Notes: generated from the letters alone by a model not told the origin. DNA of 33,171 bases from Campylobacteraceae bacterium (GCA_026986355.1 JALSOO010000155.1:1-33171); one strand, 5' to 3'. Shown: positions 24,850-32,855, counted from the stretch's first letter. Made by a program: numbers and translations.

Positions 24850-25092
24850 ATGAGTAAAACAGAAGAGTATGATTTTGAACCATTAAGCATCGGTTCTACG
24901 GGAGCTATTGTTTTGATGGTTCAAAAGACATTAAAATCACTAGGATATGAGTTAGATACCAATGGAGTATTTGATGAATCTACAGATAATGTATTGAGAA
25001 GTTTTCAAGAAAATCTAGGTATCGTACCAAATGGTATTTTAGATGCTATAACAATGATGAAGCTAGATGAGATGTTTCTCTTGCCCCATTAA
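24850..25092 (+). CDS. Stand-alone peptidoglycan-binding (PG_binding_1) domain protein
   Basis: The 80-aa protein is essentially one PG_binding_1 domain: IGSTGAIVLMVQKTLKSLGY, NGVFDESTDNVLRSFQENLG and VPNGILDAITMMKL match the three-helix repeat pattern (Q, LGY, G.FD..T, FQ...G). No signal peptide is visible, which is unusual because its ligand is periplasmic; it may exit another way or bind something else. GGAG lies about 8 bases before ATG 24850. It overlaps tonB tail to tail by 4 bases. Confidence 0.75.
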   Translation: MSKTEEYDFEPLSIGSTGAIVLMVQKTLKSLGYELDTNGVFDESTDNVLRSFQENLGIVPNGILDAITMMKLDEMFLLPH

Positions 25093-26048
25093 TCAATATT
25101 GAAGTGAATTGTTAGATAAATATCATTTATTGGAAGTTCACTTCTTAATGAACTAGGAATATCTATTGGAAAACTCTTTTCAATTGCTTTTCTAGCCCCT
25201 TTTTGTAAAATACTTTTTCCATTTATATAACAGATATTTGTTACATTTCCATTAGCTGTAATATCAAACTTGACTTTTACAGAGCCTTGGATATGTTGTC
25301 TAAGTGCTACTCTTGGGTATCGTTTATTTGCAATAATTTTACTTCTTACTTGGCTTAGGAAGCCTCTTTTTTCTATACTTTTATCTACTTTTTTAGGTTG
25401 TCTCTGAATTTTCCTTGTTGTTGGTGCTTTAACAACTTTCTCTATTACTCTTGTGGGTTGAGGGGGTGGAGTATATATCTCTTCTATGATAGGCTTAACT
25501 CTTTTGGGAGGTTTTCTCTTATGAATAACTTTTTTATAATAAACTATTTTATTAGGAGTTGGAGTATATCTCTTTTTTATAATTGGTTTTACTCTTTTGT
25601 TAGGTTTTATCTTATGAATAACTTTTTTATGATTAACTATTTTATTAGGAGTTGGAGTATATCTCTTTTTTATAATTGGTTTAACTATTTTGTTAGGTTT
25701 TATCTTATGAATAACTTTTTTATGATTAACTCTTTTTTTAGTATTTTTTTTAGGCGATTTTATCTTTTGAATAACTTTTCTCTTATGGAGTTTTTTCTTT
25801 TTATAAATATGTTTATGTTTAATCTTTTTTTTAATTTTATGATGTTTTGGAATACTAAGTGGTAATATAGGCTTTTTTTTCTTGATAATTTTTTTATCAA
25901 TAGGTGTAATAATAGAGACTTTTATAACCGATTTTGAAAGCTCTTTGGGTTTCTCTACTCTTTGGGCAAATATAAAAATAGAGAAGCCTATTACTGTAAA
26001 GAGAATTGAGCTAACAAGAAATGCTATGCTATAGCGATAGTTATTCAT
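25089..26048 (-). CDS. tonB: TonB energy transducer
   Basis: The protein has one N-terminal membrane helix (about residues 8-30 from the ATG), a very long Lys/Pro-rich periplasmic spacer and a C-terminal TonB domain with ANKRYPRVALRQHIQGSVKVKF and NGNVTNICYINGKS. It couples the proton-driven ExbBD motor to outer-membrane receptors. The spacer contains three 31-residue tandem repeats. I choose ATG 26048 (8-bp overlap with exbD) over the upstream TTG 26060, whose spacing to AGGGA is too short. It is the last gene of the exbB-exbD-tonB operon. Confidence 0.9.
   Translation of the reverse strand: MNNYRYSIAFLVSSILFTVIGFSIFIFAQRVEKPKELSKSVIKVSIITPIDKKIIKKKKPILPLSIPKHHKIKKKIKHKHIYKKKKLHKRKVIQKIKSPKKNTKKRVNHKKVIHKIKPNKIVKPIIKKRYTPTPNKIVNHKKVIHKIKPNKRVKPIIKKRYTPTPNKIVYYKKVIHKRKPPKRVKPIIEEIYTPPPQPTRVIEKVVKAPTTRKIQRQPKKVDKSIEKRGFLSQVRSKIIANKRYPRVALRQHIQGSVKVKFDITANGNVTNICYINGKSILQKGARKAIEKSFPIDIPSSLRSELPINDIYLTIHFNID
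25458..25736 (-). repeat. Three 93-bp tandem repeats in the tonB spacer
   Basis: Each unit encodes 31 residues built on (N/Y)(H/Y)KKVIHK, then PNK.VKPII and KRYTPTP. The first two copies are nearly identical in DNA, and the third (nearest the TonB domain) is more diverged. This indicates fairly recent duplication of spacer length. Confidence 0.85.
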
Positions 26049-26451
26049 TTTTTGTAACAATCCCTAAATTTTCATAGTTATTCTTTTTTAGAATATCTAA
26101 AATAAAGACAAAATCTTGAAAGGTTGTATTTTTGTCACTATATAGTTGTATTGGTGTTTTTTTATCATGACTCAATAGGGTTTGTTCAATCTCTTTATGA
26201 GCTATTTTTCTCTTACCAAAAAATATATCTCCATTCTCTTTAATAGATATTTGCAACTCTTTTTTGGGTTTATCATCTGCTTTAGCACTAGATGTGGGTA
26301 AATCCAACTTTATAAGTCCAGTCTGAATAAATGAAGCCGTAGTAAGTACAATAACTAATAAGACCAACATAATATCAATAAAGGGAACAACATTAATAGT
26401 ATCAAATTTTGATAAACGTCTCACTATCTTACCTTTTGGTTGATAATCCAT
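26041..26451 (-). CDS. exbD: ExbD biopolymer transport protein
   Basis: The protein has a single membrane helix, TINVVPFIDIMLVLLVIVL, with the essential proton-path aspartate (D26 counted from the first ATG), and a periplasmic domain ending in a DILKKNNYENLGIVT strand-helix. With ExbB it forms the proton-driven motor for TonB. The open frame starts at ATG 26451, 28 bases inside exbB. GTG 26424 is a good alternative start: it shares a base with the exbB stop (TAGTG), has AAAGG 8 bases upstream, and puts RRLSKFDTINVVP at the N-terminus as is usual for ExbD. Confidence 0.9.
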   Translation of the reverse strand: MDYQPKGKIVRRLSKFDTINVVPFIDIMLVLLVIVLTTASFIQTGLIKLDLPTSSAKADDKPKKELQISIKENGDIFFGKRKIAHKEIEQTLLSHDKKTPIQLYSDKNTTFQDFVFILDILKKNNYENLGIVTKNE

Positions 26452-26882
26452 CTATTTAAGATAACTTCTACTTTACGATTGAGATGATTATAGAAAAATA
26501 TTGCAGGAATTGCTACAACCAAGCCCATTGCAGTAGCTTTAAGTGCCAAAGCCAAAGAGGTCATAATATGTTTGACTTCCATGTCAGCTGTTTGCCCCAT
26601 TGTATAAAAGGTAATTATAATACCAAGAACCGTACCCAAGAGACCGATATATGGAGCATTTGCCCCAAAGCTAGAGATAATAGATAGATTATTGGTTATA
26701 TCAATCTCTAACTCTTCAATATCTTGATAATCCTCTACCTCTACACTTCTATAAAATAGTAATCTCTCAATCCAAAAAAATAGAGTTAAAAAGCTCATAA
26801 ATGCCAACACTCCCAATACACCATAATCTACAATATGACTTAGTAGTTTTATATCAATAATCTCTTCCATAATTTTTCCCAT
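26424..26882 (-). CDS. exbB: ExbB/TolQ-type proton channel protein (short form)
   Basis: The 152-aa protein has three hydrophobic segments (about 18-36, 65-88 and 110-133). Its core GANAPYIGLLGTVLGIIITF and SLALALKATAMGLVVAIPAIFFYN are diagnostic of ExbB/TolQ. It is much shorter than E. coli ExbB (244 aa) and matches the short form known from Helicobacter. ATG 26882 opens the frame, but ATG 26870 (residue 5), with GGGA 6-7 bases upstream, is a likely alternative. It is the first gene of the operon, with TATAAT at plus 26898-26903 and a Fur-like box beyond it. Confidence 0.92.
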   Translation of the reverse strand: MGKIMEEIIDIKLLSHIVDYGVLGVLAFMSFLTLFFWIERLLFYRSVEVEDYQDIEELEIDITNNLSIISSFGANAPYIGLLGTVLGIIITFYTMGQTADMEVKHIMTSLALALKATAMGLVVAIPAIFFYNHLNRKVEVILNRWIINQKVR

Positions 26883-26897
26883 TATTTTAATAGGTGT

Positions 26898-26903
26898 ATT
26901 ATA
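26898..26903 (-). promoter_or_regulatory. -10 box of exbB-exbD-tonB
   Basis: TATAAT on the minus strand lies 16-28 bases before the two possible exbB starts. The Fur-like site lies over the expected -35 position. Confidence 0.45.
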
Positions 26904-26920
26904 ATAGAAAAAGATGAGAA

Positions 26921-26939
26921 GAAAATGATTATTTCAATG
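26921..26939. promoter_or_regulatory. Fur-box-like site upstream of exbB
   Basis: By hand alignment, the 19 bases read on the minus strand match the classical Fur box (GATAATGATAATCATTATC) at 13 of 19 positions, with the central ATAATCATT intact. Its place, where RNA polymerase would contact the -35, fits iron repression of the TonB system. Matches of this level also arise by chance in AT-rich DNA. Confidence 0.4.
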
Positions 26940-26953
26940 ATTTTTGGTCGGTT

Positions 26954-28213
26954 TTAACCATTTCTCATTGTCCAAATAGCTTCATAAAAAGGTAAAACCT
27001 CAATTTTCTCAAACTTTTCACGCTGATGGTAGGTAATAATTATTTTTCTATCGCATTTAAAGGGGAGCTTCTCTAAGCCTCTTATCTCTCTTTTTTGGTT
27101 TCTATCGTTTAACTCATAACAGACTTGTATGGCAATGAGTTCTTCATCTTTTTTGGCTAAAAAATCACACTCATAATTTTTATTGTAAAAATATAACTCA
27201 TAACCTAATTTAAGTAGCTCACTAAAAACAAGATTTTCAAATAACGTTCCTAAATTTTGTGAGAACTTAAAATTTAATAGGGTAAATCCATTGTCACTTA
27301 GATATATCTTTTTTTTACTACTATTTTGCTCTTTGAGTGAATAGGAAAATTGTTTTAGCTCATAAAGCATAAAGCTATCTTCAAGATACCCAACATACTC
27401 TTTGGTGCTTATGTCGGTAATTCCTATGGCTTTAGAGAGCGAAGTGTAGGAGAAAAGAGAGGTCAAATTACTTAAACAAAAATAGCTCAACTCTTTAAAG
27501 CTTTTAACCTCTCTTATTGAATAATTGGAGACACAATCTTTGAGTAAAATGGTCTCATAATAACTCTTAATTAAATCTCTTCTAAACTCCTCATCGGCAT
27601 TATATATCTCAACAAAAGAGCCAAATTGCATCATATCATCTATTATTTTTAGCACTTTGGCTCTCTTTTCTACTAAATCCATATAGCTATCAATCTTATT
27701 GATATGAAGAATTTCTAAAAATGAGAGAGGATAAACTTTGGTAGAGAAGTATCGACCCGTTAAAAGTTTGGCTAATGTTCCATCTAAAAAAGAGCTGTTT
27801 GAACCTGTTATAAATATCTTCTTAAACGTTTCACTGTCATAAACACTCTTAACATATCTCTCCCACCCCTCGATGGATTGGACTTCATCTAAAAAGAGAT
27901 ATTCAATCTTTCCTTGCGTCAATTTCTCTGCCATCTCCACTACCTCATGCAATTTTCGTGCATCTTTAGCATAAGGAATAAAAAATGGGTCATCAAGGTT
28001 TAAATAGAGTATCTTTTTGGCTTCTATTTTTTGACTTAGGTGGTTAATAAGTAGTTTAAAAAGGGTTGATTTTCCACTTCTTCGTATTCCTTGAATGGCT
28101 TCTATCTGTCTTAAATCCAATCTAGCAATAAGTTTCTCTAAAACATCACGCTGATATAATGCTTTATAGGAATTTTTCCAATGTATATTTTGAGATATTA
28201 TTAACTTTTCCAT
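26954..28213 (-). CDS. AAA_14/DUF4143-type ATPase
   Basis: The 419-aa protein has Walker A in GIRRSGKST (about residues 42-50), Walker B in YLFLDEVQSIEGWE, and ITGSNSSFL as sensor 1. A winged-helix segment with SYTSLSKAIGI follows, then a C-terminal DUF4143-like domain. This has the nuclease-fold remnant YECDFLAKKDEELIAIQVCYEL, given as ECDF then IQVC. The usual ExK of PD-(D/E)XK is QxC, so nuclease activity is doubtful. These ATPases are widespread and frequently transferred, with unknown function. AAGG lies 7 bases before ATG 28213, and a TATAAT lies at plus 28247-28252. It is a monocistronic insertion between exbB and tsf. Confidence 0.85.
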   Translation of the reverse strand: MEKLIISQNIHWKNSYKALYQRDVLEKLIARLDLRQIEAIQGIRRSGKSTLFKLLINHLSQKIEAKKILYLNLDDPFFIPYAKDARKLHEVVEMAEKLTQGKIEYLFLDEVQSIEGWERYVKSVYDSETFKKIFITGSNSSFLDGTLAKLLTGRYFSTKVYPLSFLEILHINKIDSYMDLVEKRAKVLKIIDDMMQFGSFVEIYNADEEFRRDLIKSYYETILLKDCVSNYSIREVKSFKELSYFCLSNLTSLFSYTSLSKAIGITDISTKEYVGYLEDSFMLYELKQFSYSLKEQNSSKKKIYLSDNGFTLLNFKFSQNLGTLFENLVFSELLKLGYELYFYNKNYECDFLAKKDEELIAIQVCYELNDRNQKREIRGLEKLPFKCDRKIIITYHQREKFEKIEVLPFYEAIWTMRNG

Positions 28214-28246
28214 ATTATAACCTTGTATTTTTTTAATTATTTATAT

Positions 28247-28252
28247 ATTATA
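28247..28252 (-). promoter_or_regulatory. -10 box of the DUF4143 ATPase gene
   Basis: TATAAT on the minus strand lies about 34 bases before ATG 28213, in the gap after tsf. Confidence 0.35.
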
Positions 28253-28359
28253 CTATGAATTTTTTCAAAAATTTGGTATGTTTTAGAGTAAAATATGTTA
28301 TTTTTCCATTAACTCTCTAATAATTTATATTTAATAGACTTGATTAAAAAGAAGATAGA

Positions 28360-28385
28360 GATTCTCCTTATATATGAGGAGAATC
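28360..28385. terminator. Hairpin downstream of tsf
   Basis: GATTCTCCT (28360-28368) pairs perfectly with AGGAGAATC (28377-28385). On the minus strand it lies about 23 bases after the tsf stop and is followed by a U-rich but interrupted tail (TCTATCTTCTTTTT). It is the likely end of the rpsB-tsf transcript. Confidence 0.5.
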
Positions 28386-28407
28386 AAAAAAAGTTGGGGG
28401 TAGGGTG

Positions 28408-29463
28408 TTATGCCATCTGTTTTGCAACTTCTGCTGCAAAATCTTCCTCTTTTACTTCGATTCCTTCTCCTACTTCAAGGCGAATAAAATCTGTAATAGT
28501 GGCTTTGCCACCAGATATTTTTTGTATATGTTCTCCAACTGTTACAGAGTCGTCCATTACATATTTTTGGTCAAGAAGTGCAAGTTCTTGGTCAAGAAGT
28601 GTATTATCAGAGATAAATCTTGCTAATTTACCTGGCACAATTCTATCCCAAATCTTTTCTGGTTTACCTTCACTTGCAAGTTCAGCTTCGATAGCTTTTT
28701 TTGCATCAGCTAATACTTCATCAGTAATTTGAGACATACTCACATATTGAGGTACATTTTTTAGAGGTTTTCCAAGTCTTACTAACTCTTCATTCTCTTT
28801 TTTTACTTTTTCAATTCTACCATTTGTCTCATCAGCTACAAATTTAGCATCAAAATCTTTATATGAGAGTGTTTTAGGACTCATTGCTGCTGCGTGCATT
28901 GCAATATTTTTAAGCTCTGCTCTTACTTTATCAGCAGTTGCTTTATCTTCACATTTTGCACCTAGAAGTACAGCTACTCTTGAGTTTGCATGAACATACC
29001 CATTGATAGCTACAGTTTCATCATCAGAAGCAATCATTCCAGCACGTCTAACTACAAGATTCTCTCCGATAGTTGCAATTTTAAGTGATAGATACTCTGA
29101 AAATGGTTGACCATTAATTGTAGAGTTATTGATAGACTCTGCATCAGCCAAGTTATTATCAAAAGCATGATTTGTAATCTCAGCCACAACCTCTTTGAAC
29201 TTGTCATTTTGTGCAACAAAATCTGTTTGAGAGTTAATCTCAACAATTACAGCTTTGTTATCTGCAACGTTAACAGATACAACACCCTCTGCAGCTACTT
29301 TACTTGCTTTTTTAGCTGCTGCACCAAGACCTTTTTCTCTAAGCCATGCTACTGCATCATCAAAATTACCATCAGACTCTTTTAGTGCATTTTTACAATC
29401 CATCATTCCTGCATTGGTAGCTTCTCTAAGTTTTTTAATATCTTTTGGTCCGAATTTTGCCAT
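28408..29463 (-). CDS. tsf: Translation elongation factor EF-Ts
   Basis: The 351-aa protein opens with the UBA-like domain (KDIKKLREATNAGMMDCKNAL) and carries the EF-Tu contact motif QTDFVAQND at about residue 78. Two dimerisation domains and a C-terminal module (VGEHIQKISGGKATITDFIRLEVGEG) follow. It recycles EF-Tu by GDP release. At 351 aa it is longer than E. coli EF-Ts (283), mainly through an insertion around residues 195-300. It starts 4 bases after the rpsB stop, with AAAGG inside the end of rpsB, so the two are coupled. Confidence 0.97.
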   Translation of the reverse strand: MAKFGPKDIKKLREATNAGMMDCKNALKESDGNFDDAVAWLREKGLGAAAKKASKVAAEGVVSVNVADNKAVIVEINSQTDFVAQNDKFKEVVAEITNHAFDNNLADAESINNSTINGQPFSEYLSLKIATIGENLVVRRAGMIASDDETVAINGYVHANSRVAVLLGAKCEDKATADKVRAELKNIAMHAAAMSPKTLSYKDFDAKFVADETNGRIEKVKKENEELVRLGKPLKNVPQYVSMSQITDEVLADAKKAIEAELASEGKPEKIWDRIVPGKLARFISDNTLLDQELALLDQKYVMDDSVTVGEHIQKISGGKATITDFIRLEVGEGIEVKEEDFAAEVAKQMA

Positions 29464-29466
29464 CTC

Positions 29467-30345
29467 TTATGCCTTTGTCTCTTCTTTTTTAGCTTCTTCT
29501 TTTTCGCCCTCTTCAACAGCCTCTTTTACAATCTCTTTTACTTCAGAATCACTTGGAAGAGCTGTCTCTTTTAATACTTCAGGGTCTTCTGTTTGTGCCA
29601 TCATAGCTTTACCAAGTTCTTCATCTGCAGCAGGTGCAACCTCTGCGTCTCTACCCTCTTTTTCAGCTAATTCAGCCTGACCTTCAATAATTGCTTCAGC
29701 CATTTCTCTACAGAAAAGGTTTATTGAACGGATAGCATCATCATTACCTGGAATTGGATAATCAACAACATCTGGGTCACAGTTGGTATCAAGTGGTGCA
29801 ACAACTTTCATACCCATTCTCTTTGCCTCTTTTACAGCAATATGCTCTTTGACTGCATCAATAACAAACATCATCTCTGGTAGTTTTTTCATATGTCTGA
29901 AACCTTCAAGATATGCAGATAGTTTTGCTTTTTTACGAGTAAGCATTAAAGCTTCTTTTTTGGTTAAAAGCTCCAATTGACCGTTCTCTTCCATCTGCTC
30001 AATGATTTCTAATTTTCTAATAGATTTTTTCATTGTTGGGTAGTTTGTCAACATTCCACCTAACCATCTTGTAGATACATAAGGCATTCCACAACGCTCT
30101 GCATGTTCTTTAACAGCTGAACGAGCTTGTTTTTTAGTTCCTACAAAAATAATTGTTTGACCATTTGCTGCAGCCTCTTTTACAACATTGTAAGTGTATT
30201 TGAAGTATCTAAGTGTTTTTTGTAAGTCAATAATGTAGATATTTTTTCTCTCACCGAAGATAAACTTTTTCATCTTTGGATTCCATCTTCTTGTTTGGTG
30301 ACCAAAGTGTACACCACACTCCAATAAATCTTTCATTGTTACCAT
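29467..30345 (-). CDS. rpsB: 30S ribosomal protein S2
   Basis: The protein starts MVTMKDLLECGVHFGHQTRRWNP, the universal S2 N-terminus, and has the core IIFVGTKKQARSAVKEHA and PDVVDYPIPGNDDAIRSI. The chosen ATG 30345 has AAGGAG at an ideal 7-base spacing; the open frame reaches eight codons further upstream but without a ribosome site. S2 binds the 30S head-body junction. The last 65 or so residues form a Glu/Lys-rich acidic tail beyond the usual S2 end. A minus-strand TATAAT (plus 30384-30389) is the probable -10. Confidence 0.97.
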   Translation of the reverse strand: MVTMKDLLECGVHFGHQTRRWNPKMKKFIFGERKNIYIIDLQKTLRYFKYTYNVVKEAAANGQTIIFVGTKKQARSAVKEHAERCGMPYVSTRWLGGMLTNYPTMKKSIRKLEIIEQMEENGQLELLTKKEALMLTRKKAKLSAYLEGFRHMKKLPEMMFVIDAVKEHIAVKEAKRMGMKVVAPLDTNCDPDVVDYPIPGNDDAIRSINLFCREMAEAIIEGQAELAEKEGRDAEVAPAADEELGKAMMAQTEDPEVLKETALPSDSEVKEIVKEAVEEGEKEEAKKEETKA

Positions 30346-30383
30346 ATTTTGCTCCTTGCAAAAGTCCAAAAATAGATAATTCT

Positions 30384-30389
30384 ATTATA
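30384..30389 (-). promoter_or_regulatory. -10 box of rpsB-tsf
   Basis: TATAAT on the minus strand lies 39 bases before ATG 30345, in the 250-base gap between groEL and rpsB. I see no gene in that gap. Confidence 0.45.
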
Positions 30390-30553
30390 TATTTCAAGAC
30401 AAAAATAATATTTTTAGAGACCGTAGTCTATAGGTTTATTCCACTGTAGCCCTTAACACAAAAATGTGCAACCATTCAAGGATTAACTACATGAGAATTT
30501 GCTTATAAAAAAGCTTGGAATTATATCTAAATTTATTTAAATTTTTGGATAAA

Positions 30554-30603
30554 GGTCGGCAAAAACCGACCAAAAAGAGAAGATGTAGTAGTAAAACTAC
30601 ATC
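30554..30603 (-). terminator. Two hairpins at the end of groEL
   Basis: A stem of ACTACATC (30596-30603) and GATGTAGT (30582-30589) overlaps the groEL stop. Just beyond it, GGTCGG (30554-30559) and CCGACC (30566-30571) form a GC-rich stem followed on the minus strand by TTTATCC. The second is the better terminator candidate for groES-groEL. Confidence 0.5.
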
Positions 30604-32234
30604 ATTCCTCCCATTCCACCCATATCTGGCATAGCAGGAGATGGAACATCTATATTTGGTTCTTTAATATCTGAAATAGTCGCTTCAGTTGTAAGTAGAA
30701 GGCTAGAGACAGATGTTGCATTAAGCAGAGCAACTCTTTCAACTTTAAGTGGGTCAATAATTCCTACTTCAAGCATATCTACATACTCTCCATTGGCAGC
30801 ATTAAATCCTAAGTTTGAATTTTCTGAATCCATCACTTTATTTACTACAACACCAGCATCGTAACCTGCATTTATAGCAATCTGTTTCATTGGTGCTTGA
30901 ATAGCTCTTAGGATAATCTCTGCACCAATCTGTTGGTCATGCTCAAGTTCATCAAGTTCAACACTCGCTCCAGCTTTAATAAGGGCAGCACCACCACCAA
31001 TAACAATCCCCTCATCAACAGCTGCTTTAGTTGCACTAAGAGCATCATCAACACGGTCTTTTTTCTCTTTCATCTCTGTCTCTGTAGCCGCACCAACTTT
31101 AATAACAGCTACTCCACCAGATAGTTTAGCAATACGCTCTTGAAGTTTCTCTTTGTCATACTCACTTGTTGTGTTTTGTTCCTGAATTCTAATCTCAGCT
31201 ACACGAGCATCAACTGCCTCTTTTGAACCTTTACCACCCACTACAACAGTGTTATCTTTGTCAATAACAATTTTGTCACACTGACCAAGCTCTTGAAGAG
31301 TTGTTTTTTCTAGTGTAAGACCTAACTCATCAGTAATAAGTGTTGCACCTGTCAAGATAGCAATGTCATTTAGCATCGCTTTTTTACGGTCACCAAATCC
31401 TGGTGCTTTAACAGCTGTAATATTTAAAACACCTTTAAGTTTGTTAAGAACTAAAGTAGAGAGTGCTTCTCCCTCAACATCATCAGCAATAATTAAAAGG
31501 GGTTTACCTGTCTGTTGAATCTGCTCTAAGACAGGAACTAAATCTTTAAGTGAAGTAATTTTTGCATCTGTAAGCAAGATAAGTGGTGAATCAATTTCAC
31601 ATGTCATCTTCTCTGTATTGGTTACAAAATAAGGAGAGAGATACCCACGGTCAAACTGCATTCCCTCAACAACTTCAAGTTCATCTTCAATCCCTTTTGC
31701 CTCTTCTACTGTAATAACACCATCTTTACCCACACGCTCCATTGCTTCGGCAATAAGGTTTCCAATAGTCTCATCTGAATTGGCTGAAATGGTTGCTACT
31801 TGTGCAATTTTCTCTTTATCTTGAACCTCTAGGCTCATATCTTTAAGTTTATCAATAATCGCCTTTGTGGCTTTGTCCATTCCTCTTTTTACTTCAATTG
31901 GATTTGCTCCAGCTGTAATGTTTCTAAGACCCTCTTTGAAGATAGATTGTGCCAAAACAGTAGCAGTGGTTGTTCCATCTCCAGCCTCATCAGCTGTATT
32001 TGATGCTACCTCTTTAACAAGTTGCGCTCCCATATTCTCTACAGAGTCTTCAAACTCAATCTCACGAGCAACAGTTACACCATCTTTAGTAATGTGTGGT
32101 GCTCCATAAGCTTTTTGAATAAGCACATTACGTCCACGTGGTCCCATTGTTACTTTAACTGCATCTGCTAATTTGGTAACACCTTTAAAAAGTCCTGTTC
32201 GTGCATCGTCTGAAAAATGTATATCTTTTGCCAT
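30597..32234 (-). CDS. groL: Chaperonin GroEL (HSP60)
   Basis: The 545-aa protein has all the chaperonin landmarks: AKDIHFSDDAR at the N-terminus, the ATP site VTMGPRGRNV and DGVT.AREIE, AGDGTTTATVLA with the catalytic aspartate, and GGGAALI near 415. The C-terminal GGM repeat ends PDMGGMGGMM. It folds proteins in a double ring capped by GroES. It shares the A of TAATG with groES, so it is translationally coupled. Length matches the family, and nothing is unusual. Confidence 0.98.
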   Translation of the reverse strand: MAKDIHFSDDARTGLFKGVTKLADAVKVTMGPRGRNVLIQKAYGAPHITKDGVTVAREIEFEDSVENMGAQLVKEVASNTADEAGDGTTTATVLAQSIFKEGLRNITAGANPIEVKRGMDKATKAIIDKLKDMSLEVQDKEKIAQVATISANSDETIGNLIAEAMERVGKDGVITVEEAKGIEDELEVVEGMQFDRGYLSPYFVTNTEKMTCEIDSPLILLTDAKITSLKDLVPVLEQIQQTGKPLLIIADDVEGEALSTLVLNKLKGVLNITAVKAPGFGDRKKAMLNDIAILTGATLITDELGLTLEKTTLQELGQCDKIVIDKDNTVVVGGKGSKEAVDARVAEIRIQEQNTTSEYDKEKLQERIAKLSGGVAVIKVGAATETEMKEKKDRVDDALSATKAAVDEGIVIGGGAALIKAGASVELDELEHDQQIGAEIILRAIQAPMKQIAINAGYDAGVVVNKVMDSENSNLGFNAANGEYVDMLEVGIIDPLKVERVALLNATSVSSLLLTTEATISDIKEPNIDVPSPAMPDMGGMGGMM

Positions 32235-32500
32235 TATCTCATTACTCCTAAAATATCATCGCTACTCATAATTAAATATTCTGTTCCCTCAATGGTAAGT
32301 TCTGTTCCACCATACTTTGGAAACACAACAGTATCACCTTCGTTAATTCCTGCTTCAATAGCCTCTTTTCCTACGGCAACTACTTTTCCATTTAATGGTT
32401 TCTCTTTTGCAGAGTCTGGAATATAAAGACCAGATGCTGTTTGATTTGTTTGTTCTTCTCTTTGTATAAGAACACGATTACCTAATGGCTGAAATGACAT
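32234..32500 (-). CDS. groES: Co-chaperonin GroES
   Basis: The 88-aa protein is a typical bacterial GroES: PLGNRVLIQREEQTNQTASGLYIPDSA includes the mobile loop (about residues 16-30), followed by GKVVAVGKEA, GDTVVFPKYGG and the terminal YLIMSSDDILGVM. It caps the GroEL ring. Its ribosome site GGAG lies 8 bases before ATG 32500, and a near-consensus sigma-70 promoter lies just upstream. It is slightly shorter than the E. coli protein (97 aa), as in other epsilonproteobacteria. Confidence 0.97.
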   Translation of the reverse strand: MSFQPLGNRVLIQREEQTNQTASGLYIPDSAKEKPLNGKVVAVGKEAIEAGINEGDTVVFPKYGGTELTIEGTEYLIMSSDDILGVMR

Positions 32501-32533
32501 TTGGTTTCTCCTTATAGTTGTTAATTTTTTGGA

Positions 32534-32562
32534 ATAATAATCTATTTTTTTACAAAAGTCAA
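32534..32562 (-). promoter_or_regulatory. Sigma-70 promoter of groES-groEL
   Basis: On the minus strand, TTGACT (plus 32557-32562) and TATTAT (plus 32534-32539) are 17 bases apart, about 35 bases before groES. I see no CIRCE repeat (TTAGCACTC-N9-GAGTGCTAA) or HspR-type inverted repeat beside it. Confidence 0.6.
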
Positions 32563-32652
32563 TACTTTATGCTTTAAAAATCAATAAACTTTAGTCTATA
32601 TAACTAAGCTTTGAAAAAAAATTAATTTAAATTGGTAAAATCAAAAGAATCC

Positions 32653-32681
32653 TTGACTTTTAAGACTCTTTCAGATAAAAT
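32653..32681 (+). promoter_or_regulatory. Sigma-70 promoter of tRNA-Met
   Basis: TTGACT (32653-32658) and TAAAAT (32676-32681) are separated by 17 bases. The predicted start lies about 15 bases before the mature tRNA 5' end. Confidence 0.65.
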
Positions 32682-32704
32682 TTCGCCACTTCAAAATAAT
32701 GTGT

Positions 32705-32781
32705 GGTAAGGTAGCTCAGCTGGTTAGAGCGCTGGTCTCATAAGCCGGAGGTCGAGGGTTCGAGTCCCTCTCTTACTACCA
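32705..32781 (+). tRNA. tRNA-Met (anticodon CAT)
   Basis: The 77-base cloverleaf is complete. Acceptor strand GGTAAGG pairs with TCTTACT (G-U at both ends), followed by discriminator A and encoded CCA. The D arm is GCTCAGCTGGTTAGAGC, the anticodon loop is CTCATAA with CAT, and the T arm carries GGTTCGAGTCC. The unpaired-free first pair and T-arm look elongator-like rather than initiator. A tRNA-Ile2 with lysidine-modified CAT is the alternative; identity elements were not checked beyond this. Confidence 0.93.
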
Positions 32782-32855
32782 CTCCTTAATCTAATCCCAT
32801 TTAAAACCCTCTATAAAGTACCTAAAAACAATAATCTAAAGCCCTTTTATCGTTT

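Noticed and set aside
25398..25865. 155-aa rightward open frame opposite tonB
   Set aside because: It is the antisense shadow of the repetitive Lys-rich TonB spacer; its Phe/Asn-rich repeats mirror those codons and it has no ribosome site.
26941..26956. GGTCGGTTTTAACC stem near the ATPase stop as a terminator
   Set aside because: The similarity to the groEL hairpin is limited to GGTCGG; the pairing is imperfect and lacks a tail.
28340..28732. 130-aa rightward open frame at the end of tsf
   Set aside because: Most of it is antisense to tsf and its start lies in the terminator region.
29255..29680. 141-aa rightward open frame across the tsf-rpsB junction
   Set aside because: It lies opposite two certain genes; the Ser/Ala-rich translation is the complement of their codons.
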